A stretch of 8,732 bases of DNA from an uncultured Bacteroidia bacterium (GCA_903859795.1 CAIOOC010000026.1:1-8732); one strand, 5' to 3'. Counted from the first letter of the stretch, positions 1-7,310 are shown. The notes: generated by a model from the sequence alone, not told the origin. Translations and numbers: made by a program.

Positions 1-2188
1 CTTCCAGGATTCGGATCTCCTGATTGTCTCCAAAAACTTTCAGGACAGATTTTATTGTCTGTTCTCTTTTTTCCCCGATCAGTTCCACAGCTCGTTCGAA
101 TGTGACAGTCATTGGATCATCAACATCTTTTTTCAACGATACAAAGATGCCATCGTGCCTTACGTAAGGACCAAACCGTCCGATTCCTACAATAACTTTC
201 TTATTTTCAAATTCCCCCAGTTCACGGGGAAGATCAAACAGTTTTAAGGCTTCCTCAATGGTTATTGTTTCAATGCTTTGTCCTTTCTGAAGGCTGGCAA
301 ACTGAGGTTTTTCATCACTTCCTTCGACCGCTTCACCAATCTGAACAAAAGGGCCGAACCGCCCAATTTTAGCGGAGACCTGCTTTTGAGTTGCCGGGTC
401 AAGGCCAAGAATCCTTTCCCCGCGGGCCCGTTCGGAATTATTCAGTGCATCTTCAATTTTGAGATGAAAAGGGCGGTAAAAACCGTCTATCATTTTATTC
501 CATACCAGTTGACCTTCTGCAATTTCATCAAATTGCTTCTCAACCGATGCGGTGAAATTGAAATCTACGATGGGTTCGAAATGTTTAACGAGAAAATCGT
601 TGACAACAAGTCCAATATCGGTAGGGAACAGTTTCGCTTTTTCAGTACCTGTAATCTCAGTTTTTATCTCCTCGCTTATCGTTCCTTCCTGTAAGTTGAT
701 GGTAATAAAGGAGCGTTCAGTACCTTCCCGGTCTTCTTTTACAACATATTCGCGTTGCTGAATTGTGGTGATCGTGGGTGCATAAGTTGAAGGACGTCCG
801 ATTCCGAGCTCTTCAAGCTTACGTACCAGACTTGCTTCAGTATATCTTGCAGCCTTTTGAGAAAAGCGTTCCAGAGCCTGGATGTTTTCGGGTTGTAGTT
901 GTTGATTTACAGTTAATGCAGGGAGCATGCCTTTTTCCTCTTCTGAAAGATTCTCATCATCAGATGATTCCATATAAACACTCAGAAAACCATCGAACCT
1001 GAGTACTTCTCCTGCAGCAACGAAAAGCTCTGATGCTTTAGAGACAGTTATGTTTACAGTTGTTCTTTCGATCTCAGCATCTGCCATCTGGCAGGCAAGA
1101 GTCCGCTTATATATCAGACTATACAATCGTTGTTCCTGGGAGGTACCTTTAATCTCTTCCTGATCGAAATAGGTAGGCCGAATTGCCTCATGGGCCTCCT
1201 GAGCCCCTTTTACTTTGGTTTTATAGTGGCGGATCTTTACATATTTATCGCCATATGACGATATAATTTTTTTCTTAGCCGCATTGATCGCCAGGTCTGA
1301 CAAATTGGTAGAGTCAGTACGCATATATGTTATAAAACCTGATTCGTAAAGTTTTTGGGCCACTGACATTGTTAACCCAACCGGAAACCCAAGTTTACGG
1401 CTTGCTTCCTGCTGAAGTGTTGAGGTTGTAAATGGGGCAGCCGGCGATTTTTTCGCCGGGCGGGTAACAACATCTGCCACGGTGAAAAAGGCACCGTTAC
1501 ATTTTTCAAGAAATTTCCTGGCCTCATCGGACGAATCGAATCGGTTGTTCAATTCCGCTTTAAGGAGTGAAATCTTACCATTGTTTTCCGGGACCAAAAA
1601 TACAGCGTTTACTCTGAAATATGGAATGCTTTGAAAATTAATGATTTCACGCTCACGATCAACAATAAGCCTTACTGCTACCGATTGAACCCTGCCTGCA
1701 GAAAGTGATGGTTTAACTTTTTTCCAAAGAACAGGAGAGATCTCAAAACCCACAAGGCGATCAAGAACACGGCGTGCCTGTTGAGCATCAACCAGATCTT
1801 TATTGAGACGGCGGGGATTTTCAATGGCCTTCTGAATGGCCTCTTTCGTGATCTCATGGAAAACAATCCTGTTTGTTTTCTTCGGATCAAGGTTTAATAC
1901 CTCCATTAAATGCCAGGCAATAGCTTCTCCCTCACGGTCCTCATCCGAAGCAATCCATATTTTTGACGCTGATTTGGCAAATTTTCTGAGTTCGCTGACA
2001 ATCTTTTTCTTGTCTTCAGATATAATATAATTAGGTTGATATTGGTTGTTAATATCAACCCCAAAATCTTTCTTATCCAGATCACGAATATGTCCAAAGC
2101 TGGATTTAACGAGGAAATCCTTTCCCAGAATTTTCTCAATTGTTTTGGCCTTGGCAGGCGACTCGACGATTACCAGATTCTCTTCCAT
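1..2188 (-). CDS. topA: DNA topoisomerase I (type IA), 3' end cut by window edge
   Basis: Type IA topoisomerase that relaxes negative supercoils by single-strand passage. The frame is open from an ATG at 2186-2188 to the left edge, giving 729 residues without a stop; the C terminus lies outside. The start is supported by the family N terminus MEENLVIVESPAKAKTI. The Toprim domain has the expected acidic residues: Glu9 and D82-E83-D84-R85-E86 in the DEDREGEAIAWHL motif. The active-site tyrosine is Tyr288 in GFITYMRTDS, and GIGRPSTYA follows near 462-470. From about 600 the protein carries topoisomerase C-terminal repeats, with GRFGPFV at 609-615 and GRFGPYV at 670-676. No CxxC zinc-ribbon pair appears in the visible part. 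An A/T-rich leader without Shine-Dalgarno precedes the start, as is usual in Bacteroidota. It follows the NIPSNAP gene after 346 bases and probably has its own promoter. Identification is firm. Confidence 0.97.
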   Translation of the reverse strand, partial: MEENLVIVESPAKAKTIEKILGKDFLVKSSFGHIRDLDKKDFGVDINNQYQPNYIISEDKKKIVSELRKFAKSASKIWIASDEDREGEAIAWHLMEVLNLDPKKTNRIVFHEITKEAIQKAIENPRRLNKDLVDAQQARRVLDRLVGFEISPVLWKKVKPSLSAGRVQSVAVRLIVDREREIINFQSIPYFRVNAVFLVPENNGKISLLKAELNNRFDSSDEARKFLEKCNGAFFTVADVVTRPAKKSPAAPFTTSTLQQEASRKLGFPVGLTMSVAQKLYESGFITYMRTDSTNLSDLAINAAKKKIISSYGDKYVKIRHYKTKVKGAQEAHEAIRPTYFDQEEIKGTSQEQRLYSLIYKRTLACQMADAEIERTTVNITVSKASELFVAAGEVLRFDGFLSVYMESSDDENLSEEEKGMLPALTVNQQLQPENIQALERFSQKAARYTEASLVRKLEELGIGRPSTYAPTITTIQQREYVVKEDREGTERSFITINLQEGTISEEIKTEITGTEKAKLFPTDIGLVVNDFLVKHFEPIVDFNFTASVEKQFDEIAEGQLVWNKMIDGFYRPFHLKIEDALNNSERARGERILGLDPATQKQVSAKIGRFGPFVQIGEAVEGSDEKPQFASLQKGQSIETITIEEALKLFDLPRELGEFENKKVIVGIGRFGPYVRHDGIFVSLKKDVDDPMTVTFERAVELIGEKREQTIKSVLKVFGDNQEIRILE

Positions 2189-2228
2189 ATATTTTGAAGG
2201 ATGATTTAGGTGCTGCTAAAATTTTGTG

Positions 2229-2260
2229 CAAAGTAAAGAAAATCAAATCCTAAGTTCAAA
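2229..2260 (-). promoter_or_regulatory. Candidate Bacteroidetes-type promoter of topA
   Basis: Read on the minus strand, TTTG (2260-2257) is followed after 20 bases by TTACTTTG (2236-2229). The second element matches the Bacteroidetes -7 consensus TAnnTTTG at all fixed positions but one (T for A at position 2), and TTTG matches the -33 element. Transcription would begin near 2222, leaving a leader of roughly 30-35 bases before the topA ATG. The placement fits, but the surrounding DNA is AT-rich and chance matches are common, so this is a prediction. Confidence 0.45.
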
Positions 2261-2461
2261 CTATTTCTTTATACAATATATATAGCAGCACGTATCAGGA
2301 AATCGAATATGAGGGTAAACAGTCTGATAAACAATTAAATATATGCGACAAAAAGTTTGATTTCAGGCGATTTCTTTTTTTTTAAATCATTCTTCCGATT
2401 TATGGGGGATCACCATTCCAAAATTGAAAGGGAGTTAATGAAATTATCTAATAGCTTGATT

Positions 2462-2482
2462 AATAAGCCTTAAAAGGCTATT
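2462..2482 (-). terminator. Candidate terminator hairpin after the NIPSNAP gene
   Basis: Arms AATAAGCCT (2462-2470) and AGGCTATT (2475-2482) pair as an 8-bp stem with one bulged base and a TAAA loop. The hairpin lies about 52 bases past the stop of the secreted NIPSNAP gene. On the minus strand the downstream side is only moderately T-rich (TTATTAATC), so it is a weak intrinsic terminator at best. It may instead mark a 3' end or stabilise the RNA. Confidence 0.35.
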
Positions 2483-2534
2483 GAAGTCAAAAACAATAAA
2501 TTACTTAAAATTTGCTCCTTCCTTTTTCTGCGGG

Positions 2535-3305
2535 TTAAAAATCGGAATAATCTGTCGGGTAAAGCAATATTTTCACAATTTTTGAAACCGTATGCTGGTA
2601 TTCACTGATGGCGGATAATTTCTTCCAGTCGGGATGATTCCCGAAAGACTTCCAGTGCGCATCATGAGCCGCCATGTCGGCATAGGTAGTGAGGTACATC
2701 AGATTTGGCATTGAATTGCCCGAAATCACTTCAGCGTAGAATACAGCATTGAAATCAAGTAACTTAAAGAGTTTTATTTCGCCCCCTTCGTTGAACATCT
2801 TCAACTTTTGGCTGAAAAGATATTCTGTCGGTCCTTCATAACTTCTTAATTCATAGATTCTTTCAGAACGGTTTGTGTTGAACTTCGGAACATTAAATGT
2901 GGGTGAATCCGGAAATGCTTTTAAAAGTGTTGATTCCTTTCGCTGATAAGGAACCTGATCAAACGGGGCCTTAAGGAACTCAGCACCCTCCGTTTGATAG
3001 GTGGCATCGTTTGACAGAATCTTTTGCAATTTATCGATCTCTCCTGGCGACCTTAAAGGAAGCCAAACAATGATTTGTTTTCCGCATGTGGTGTCAGATG
3101 TAACTGGTTTAAAAACCCCTACCGTTTTAATTCCTGCCCGGTGCAAAGCAGGTAAATAACAAGTCTTCAGAAATTTATCCACACTTTGTTCCTGTGTTTT
3201 TCCGGTAAGACGGTAAATCTGAATCTGGTAAAAATCGCGTCTTTTTGCATAGGAAATCTGAATAAGTGTAAAAAACAGAATAACAGCAATGGTTAAAGTT
3301 TTCAT
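2535..3305 (-). CDS. Secreted NIPSNAP-family protein, two domains, function unknown
   Basis: A 256-residue protein with a clear type I signal peptide: Lys2, a hydrophobic core at about 4-18, and likely cleavage after Ser-Tyr-Ala at residue 20. No lipobox cysteine is present, so it is probably periplasmic or secreted. Two related alpha/beta-barrel segments of NIPSNAP type follow. The first, about 24-115, begins FYQIQIYRLTG; the second, about 148-250, begins ERIYELRSYEGPTEY and contains LMYLTTYADMAAHDAHWKSF, a typical family stretch. NIPSNAP domains belong to the dimeric ferredoxin-like fold; their biochemical role in bacteria is not established, and I infer no enzyme activity. The ATG at 3303-3305 is chosen because the signal peptide begins there. 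The gene lies 69 bases after fucU and may be co-transcribed with it, since I found no good promoter in the gap. Family assignment is from motif recognition only. Confidence 0.85.
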   Translation of the reverse strand: MKTLTIAVILFFTLIQISYAKRRDFYQIQIYRLTGKTQEQSVDKFLKTCYLPALHRAGIKTVGVFKPVTSDTTCGKQIIVWLPLRSPGEIDKLQKILSNDATYQTEGAEFLKAPFDQVPYQRKESTLLKAFPDSPTFNVPKFNTNRSERIYELRSYEGPTEYLFSQKLKMFNEGGEIKLFKLLDFNAVFYAEVISGNSMPNLMYLTTYADMAAHDAHWKSFGNHPDWKKLSAISEYQHTVSKIVKILLYPTDYSDF

Positions 3306-3374
3306 TTGAATTTCATTAAAGTTTTATTCAGGAAGGGGAAATTTAAAATAGACATTGATACAAAAAAGGAAGTT

Positions 3375-3809
3375 TTAGAGGATTGGAGTCACCCCTTTTT
3401 TAAGAATAATATTTCCATATTTTGCAGTTTCACCAGTCATTACAACAGCAAAGGCATTTTTAGCCCGCTCGTAAAAGGCGAACCGTTCAACACGCTCTAT
3501 CGCTGCTACAGAAGGGTTTGTCAGGAGAATGCTCTTCAGATAACCCGATTCAACAGAAGGATCCAGTGAGTCACCAGGTACAGCAGCCATCATGGCCAAT
3601 GGGTGGGCCACATAGGCGTCGAGCTCGAAGAGAGGTAGAATCGCAGCCAGTAAGTCTGAGATTTTCAATCCGTCGGCTCGTATTACGTTTTTATTAAATG
3701 TTTCGCCGGGGAAATGGGCATCGGCCAGTATGATTTCATCGCCATGGCCCATTCTTGCAAGCACGCTAAGCAGTGCAGGGCTGATCAGAGGGGAAATTCC
3801 TTTAAGCAT
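3375..3809 (-). CDS. fucU: L-fucose mutarotase (RbsD/FucU family)
   Basis: A 144-residue cytoplasmic protein of the RbsD/FucU sugar mutarotase family, which interconverts alpha and beta anomers of L-fucose (FucU) or related sugars such as ribose (RbsD). Length and sequence follow FucU closely from the first residue: MLKGISPLISPALL, then RMGHGDEIILADAHFP with the conserved His22, Asp30 and His32, then IRADGL at 43-48, PLFELD at 59-64, and the C-terminal blocks RFAFYERA (109-116) and TGETAKYGNIILKKG (125-139). The FAFYERA and KYGN blocks are typical of FucU rather than RbsD. There is no signal peptide. The start is fixed by the family N terminus. No other fucose-pathway gene (isomerase, kinase, aldolase, permease) is visible. 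The gene stands 262 bases after the GH20 gene and behind its own candidate promoter. Substrate is inferred from homology. Confidence 0.93.
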   Translation of the reverse strand: MLKGISPLISPALLSVLARMGHGDEIILADAHFPGETFNKNVIRADGLKISDLLAAILPLFELDAYVAHPLAMMAAVPGDSLDPSVESGYLKSILLTNPSVAAIERVERFAFYERAKNAFAVVMTGETAKYGNIILKKGVTPIL

Positions 3810-3829
3810 TTGGAGATTGTTTGTTGGAT

Positions 3830-3858
3830 CAAAGATAGTGATTTATTAATGATACAAA
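3830..3858 (-). promoter_or_regulatory. Candidate Bacteroidetes-type promoter of fucU
   Basis: On the minus strand, TATCTTTG (3837-3830) matches the TAnnTTTG -7 consensus at every fixed position. A TTTG (3858-3855) stands 17 bases upstream, a slightly short spacing for a -33 element. Transcription would begin near 3824, giving a leader of about 15 bases before the fucU ATG at 3809. The leader has no Shine-Dalgarno, only A-rich sequence. It suggests that fucU and the NIPSNAP gene can be expressed apart from the sus cluster. Confidence 0.5.
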
Positions 3859-3933
3859 TTAAAGACCTGGTTTAATCCGTAATAAGAATCTATGATTTCT
3901 AAGTTTCTTTTCATGTAAATCTAAAATTTTTAA

Positions 3934-3973
3934 CACAGAGGTGCACAGCGTTTTTCACAAGTTGCACACAGAT
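3934..3973. repeat. CACA-rich imperfect direct repeat in intergenic DNA
   Basis: Four short units each beginning CACA follow one another: CACAGAGGTG (3934-3943), CACAGCGTTTTT (3944-3955), CACAAGTTG (3956-3964) and CACACAGAT (3965-3973). The units are 9-12 bases long and diverged from each other. The stretch is much less AT-rich than its surroundings. Similar CACAGAG-type runs are familiar to me from intergenic regions of environmental bacterial genomes, but I cannot confirm copies elsewhere here. No function is known. Confidence 0.4.
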
Positions 3974-4071
3974 ACCCTATTTCAATTCACTCCCAGACTA
4001 GAATTTGTATTTGGCTTTAAGGACATAAAAAATATAGGTAAAGCCTCTTATGGATATTGGAATGGAAATTT

Positions 4072-5709
4072 CTAGTTTTTCAGATTTACATGTTGAGCCA
4101 GCAGGTAGCTCCGCTGAGGAACCATCCGGGTAGTAAAAGAATTATAATCAGTCACGGAGGACCAGTTGACTTCGGACAAAGCCTGTAGGCGGGGGAAAAC
4201 CTGAGCCTCAAAAACTGCCTCGGAGGGAATGTATTCAGACCACATGCACCCCTGAAATCCGATTATTTTATTGGTTACCGAAGCAGGGTAGATTTGTGTT
4301 ACATCGAATTCAAGCAGTTTTTGCAGATTGGCAACAGAAAAAGTACTGCTGAAATAGAACAAGTCCCAACGGGTGAATATAATTTGATTTCCGTTGGCAG
4401 CTGCGATAACAGGGGCATTGGGCACCCAATCGCGCCAGTACATGATTTTGAGATTGCTGCTTATTTTCCCATCGGTGACATCGTCCCAGGCAATGACCGA
4501 TTTCGATTTGGATTCAAGGTGATTTTCGATCTTTCCGACAAAATAGTTTTGCAGGTTAGTCGTATTTGAAATATTATTAGTACTCATAAAATCACTGCAT
4601 TCCGATGATAATTGCCAGGTTTTCTTGTCAACTTCATCAGCTCCGATGTGAACATAGGATGAAGGGAAAAGAGCCGAAACTTCATCCCAGATCTGATTAG
4701 CAAAGTCATAAACACTTGTATTGCATGGGCATAACGGGTAAGAAAAATCGGTACCCCAGCCTGTGGCTCCGGTGCATGAAAGTTGCGGATAGGCATTGAT
4801 GGCAGCGGAGAGGTGTCCTGGCATATCAATTTCAGGTATAGTCTCAATAAAATGAGCCTGAGCGTAGGCGTTGATTTCTGCAATATCCTGCTGGGTATAA
4901 AATCCACCGTACATTGTTACTCCGTCCTGTTTCCGGATAAACCTTGGATCGATAGTAAAAGTAGGATCTGATTGCGCCTTGATCATACAAATCGAATCAT
5001 TATGATCAAAAATCCGCCAGGAGCCAATTGTATTGAGCAGCGGGAAATTTTTGCTTTCAACCCGCCATCCCTGATCGTCAGAAAGGTGCAAATGGAATTT
5101 GTTATACTTGTAATAGGCTAGCCAGTCGATGATTTTCAGGATATATGCTTTTGTAAAAAAGTGGCGTGAGACATCAAGATGAAAACCCCTCCAGCTATAT
5201 TTTGGCTGATCGGTAATTTTTATCCCATTAACGACTAAAGAATTTTGTTTTTGACCACCGGTACAATTCCACAGGTATTGCCTGAGTGATTGGACTGCCC
5301 AGAAGGCGCCTGCTTCATTCCCCGATTTAATCACAATTCCAGTGGGTGTTACAGATAACTGGTAGGCTTCATCACTAATCGTATTGTCTGATATTAGCTG
5401 AAAACTTTTTCCTGAGGAGGGTAGAGTAGACGATATAATGAAAGTGTTAAGCACATTGCCAAAGAGCGCTTCGGCCGCAGCGGAGGCAAAAGGAGAAGTA
5501 GTGTTAGGGATAAAAGTAAAGGTTTGATCGAGAGTTATCTTTTCGCCAGTGAATTCAAGTTGTTTTGGAAGAGGTACAATCCCATTAGTAGGACTTGCTG
5601 TTATTGGAGTTATTGCAGTATTTTTTTTGCAGGCTACTGCAAGAAAAATAAACAATATTATTTTTAAAGAAAAAAATGGAGGTAAAGCGAGGGGATAGGT
5701 TTTCATCAT
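4072..5709 (-). CDS. Beta-N-acetylhexosaminidase, glycoside hydrolase family 20, predicted lipoprotein
   Basis: An exo-acting enzyme of 545 residues predicted to remove terminal GlcNAc or GalNAc by the substrate-assisted mechanism of family GH20. The N terminus has a hydrophobic segment (about 14-26) ending in LAVAC, so Cys27 is the likely lipidation site. A GH20b-like N-terminal alpha/beta domain spans about 43-165. The catalytic barrel follows: WRGFHLDVSRHFF (173-185, with the substrate-binding Arg174), KFHLHLSDDQGWR (204-216), PEIDMPGH (292-299), and HIGADEVDKKTW (354-365), where Asp358-Glu359 is the catalytic pair. AWDD (407-410) and GCMWSEY (487-493) are the usual late substrate-pocket motifs. 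All expected catalytic residues are present. Two ATG codons are adjacent (5709 and 5706); either may be used. It lies 64 bases after susD behind a hairpin. Linkage specificity (chitin-type, mucin or N-glycan) cannot be read from the sequence. Confidence 0.95.
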   Translation of the reverse strand: MMKTYPLALPPFFSLKIILFIFLAVACKKNTAITPITASPTNGIVPLPKQLEFTGEKITLDQTFTFIPNTTSPFASAAAEALFGNVLNTFIISSTLPSSGKSFQLISDNTISDEAYQLSVTPTGIVIKSGNEAGAFWAVQSLRQYLWNCTGGQKQNSLVVNGIKITDQPKYSWRGFHLDVSRHFFTKAYILKIIDWLAYYKYNKFHLHLSDDQGWRVESKNFPLLNTIGSWRIFDHNDSICMIKAQSDPTFTIDPRFIRKQDGVTMYGGFYTQQDIAEINAYAQAHFIETIPEIDMPGHLSAAINAYPQLSCTGATGWGTDFSYPLCPCNTSVYDFANQIWDEVSALFPSSYVHIGADEVDKKTWQLSSECSDFMSTNNISNTTNLQNYFVGKIENHLESKSKSVIAWDDVTDGKISSNLKIMYWRDWVPNAPVIAAANGNQIIFTRWDLFYFSSTFSVANLQKLLEFDVTQIYPASVTNKIIGFQGCMWSEYIPSEAVFEAQVFPRLQALSEVNWSSVTDYNSFTTRMVPQRSYLLAQHVNLKN

Positions 5710-5731
5710 GCAAAGTATAATTGATAAATTA

Positions 5732-5760
5732 ACCCCGAAGGTTTAGAATACCTTCGGGGT
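5732..5760 (-). terminator. Strong hairpin after the susD stop: terminator, attenuator or RNA-stability element
   Basis: ACCCCGAAGGT (5732-5742) and ACCTTCGGGGT (5750-5760) form a perfect 11-bp GC-rich stem with a 7-base loop. It begins 13 bases past the susD stop codon on the minus strand. The sequence following it in the transcript is TTAATTTATC, T-rich but without a continuous U run, so termination may be partial. The GH20 start lies 22 bases beyond. A partial terminator or an mRNA-protecting hairpin between susD and the enzyme gene would both lower GH20 expression relative to susC/susD. Confidence 0.65.
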
Positions 5761-5773
5761 GTAACTTCACCGA

Positions 5774-7285
5774 TTAATATCCAGGATTCTGGGTCAAATT
5801 CGGATTTGCATCAATTTCTGACTGTGGTATCGGCATTAACAGGTGATTCTGATCGCATTTAGAGTAATTTATTTTAATTGGAGCGCTCACAACACCATCG
5901 GTACAGGTATATTTGAATTCATTTAAGCCGGTTATGACCGAAACGGCAACTCCCGCTCTCACAAGATCATCCCATCTGTGGGCTTCAAAAGCAAGCTCCA
6001 GTCTGCGCTCATCTAAAATAGCTGTGCGCATTGCATCTTTCGAAAGTCCGGAAGAGATAGCGGGTAGACCTACTCTGGACCTGATTTGATTAACCAGTGA
6101 GGCTGCCAGGTCAGCATGAGCCAATTCATTCTGAGCTTCGGCTTTCAACAGGATAATATCCGCAAGTCTAAGAAGGTATAAATGATCACCGCTGGCCCAT
6201 CCGGCAGGATGTTCCTGTTTGTAATTAAATGGAACCTTTGTTCCTGCATCACCGCATGGATTCCAGTTTTCATCAGGCCATGCAAGGTTATTGTAGAAAA
6301 TGATATTTGTCTTTTTCCGGATGGAATCTCCCTGTTTGTCATAAGCTGCAACCAGGTCTTTGGAAGGAACGCAATATTTCTGCCAACCATCTTCGGGAGC
6401 CAGAAATAATTCGACGCCCCAGTTTGAATTAGCGCTTCCCTCGATGAAAGGTATTTCGAGAATGGATTCTGAATTCAGATAGTGAGCTCCGTCGAAGATC
6501 TGATTATAGTCTGGCCATAAGGCATATCCTGCAGGGCTATCTGTAACTGAACTGCAATATTGGAGAACCTTTGAATAATCCCTGTCACTTCTCTGGGCCC
6601 ATATCTTAGCAAGTAGCGCATTGGCAGCCCCTTTTGTTGCCCTTACCTTATTCACTGATGGATCACTTCCATAGCTATCAGGAAGATTTGCAACTGCAAC
6701 CTGCAGATCTTTTTCAATCTGATCATAAACCTGTTTCTCTGTTGACCTGGGTTTTCTCGTAATTGCCGGATCGGCAGTATTGGACAGTAACTCAAGTGGT
6801 ACTCCTCCGAATAATTTAACCAGCTCAAAATAGTGAAATGCCCTGAGAAAACTGGCCTCGCCGGCTACCTGAGCTCTTCTGTTATTCTCATCGAGCTTGG
6901 GATCTTTTACTTGCGGTAATTTTTCAAGCAGTATATTGGCTCTTGAGATACCCTGGTATAACTGACCCCACCAGAAATTGTAGCAATGGCTGTTTGTTGT
7001 GGGTACCTGGAAAAGATCTTCATCGACAAATGTTTCTTCACCGCTTCCTCCGGGATATGCATTGTCGGAACGATTATCACTCAGCATGACATTTTCCCAT
7101 TGGTAATAGTCGGTATAGAATATCTGATAGCATCCGGCCAGTGCATTTTCAACATCAGAGGTTGAATTATAAGCATTACCTGTTGTAAGACTGGTTTGGG
7201 GCTTATCGTTAAGAAAACTATTGCAGGAATTCAATATGAGTACCATAAAGAACAGGCCGGCAAAATATATGAGTTTATTTTTCAT
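5774..7285 (-). CDS. SusD/RagB-family glycan-binding outer-membrane lipoprotein
   Basis: A 503-residue partner of the SusC transporter next to it; SusD proteins sit as a lid on the SusC barrel at the cell surface and capture oligosaccharides. The N terminus is a lipoprotein signal ending LNSC, with Cys21 the lipidation site. The SusD-like N-terminal region includes SFLRAFHYFELVKLFGGVPL (145-164), a hallmark helix of the TPR-like scaffold. The C-terminal SusD/RagB region has HLYLLRLADIILLKAEAQNE (368-387), ILDERRLELAFEAHRWDDLV (423-442) and the family ending LLMPIPQSEIDANPNLTQN (482-500). Length is in the normal range and no break is visible. The start follows an A-rich leader 25 bases after the susC stop, so the two are surely co-transcribed. 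The ligand cannot be deduced from SusD alone; the neighbouring GH20 points to an N-acetylhexosamine-containing glycan. Confidence 0.96.
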   Translation of the reverse strand: MKNKLIYFAGLFFMVLILNSCNSFLNDKPQTSLTTGNAYNSTSDVENALAGCYQIFYTDYYQWENVMLSDNRSDNAYPGGSGEETFVDEDLFQVPTTNSHCYNFWWGQLYQGISRANILLEKLPQVKDPKLDENNRRAQVAGEASFLRAFHYFELVKLFGGVPLELLSNTADPAITRKPRSTEKQVYDQIEKDLQVAVANLPDSYGSDPSVNKVRATKGAANALLAKIWAQRSDRDYSKVLQYCSSVTDSPAGYALWPDYNQIFDGAHYLNSESILEIPFIEGSANSNWGVELFLAPEDGWQKYCVPSKDLVAAYDKQGDSIRKKTNIIFYNNLAWPDENWNPCGDAGTKVPFNYKQEHPAGWASGDHLYLLRLADIILLKAEAQNELAHADLAASLVNQIRSRVGLPAISSGLSKDAMRTAILDERRLELAFEAHRWDDLVRAGVAVSVITGLNEFKYTCTDGVVSAPIKINYSKCDQNHLLMPIPQSEIDANPNLTQNPGY

Positions 7286-7310
7286 TTTTCCAATTTTTAG
7301 ATTTGATATA

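Larger units (their letters stand above)
2189..2534. other. AT-rich intergenic spacer between the NIPSNAP gene and topA
   Basis: This 346-base spacer has no convincing gene on either strand. It holds the candidate topA promoter near its left end and a candidate terminator hairpin of the NIPSNAP gene near its right end. The stretch between is AT-rich, including a run of nine T at 2375-2383 and an alternating AT stretch near 2275-2283. I see no tRNA-like fold and no conserved riboswitch core. Confidence 0.6.

Noticed and set aside
278..694. Open frame of 138 codons on the plus strand
   Set aside because: It lies entirely antisense to topA, which has a continuous frame and all catalytic motifs; the translated product has no recognisable domain.
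2375..2383. Run of nine T as a terminator tract
   Set aside because: It reads as T only on the plus strand, where no gene ends, and no stable hairpin precedes it.
3306..3569. Open frame of 87 codons on the plus strand across the start of the NIPSNAP gap and the end of fucU
   Set aside because: Mostly antisense to fucU, which is unmistakable; the product has no recognisable features.
4013..4045. Inverted repeat GGCTTTA / TAAAGCC after the GH20 gene as a terminator
   Set aside because: Seven base pairs around a 19-base loop, with no T run on the transcript side; too weak to call in AT-rich DNA.
3998..4074. Inverted repeat CTAGAATTT / AAATTTCTAG spanning the GH20 stop
   Set aside because: The arms differ by one base, the loop is about 60 bases, and the arms are AT-rich; likely chance.
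4584..4907. Open frame of 107 codons on the minus strand inside the GH20 gene
   Set aside because: It is a shifted frame of the GH20 coding sequence, whose own frame carries the intact catalytic motifs here.
5711..5722. TATACTTTG just before the GH20 start as a promoter -7 element
   Set aside because: The spacing inside the motif is one base too long, there is no -33 TTTG at the right distance, and transcription would start at or past the ATG.
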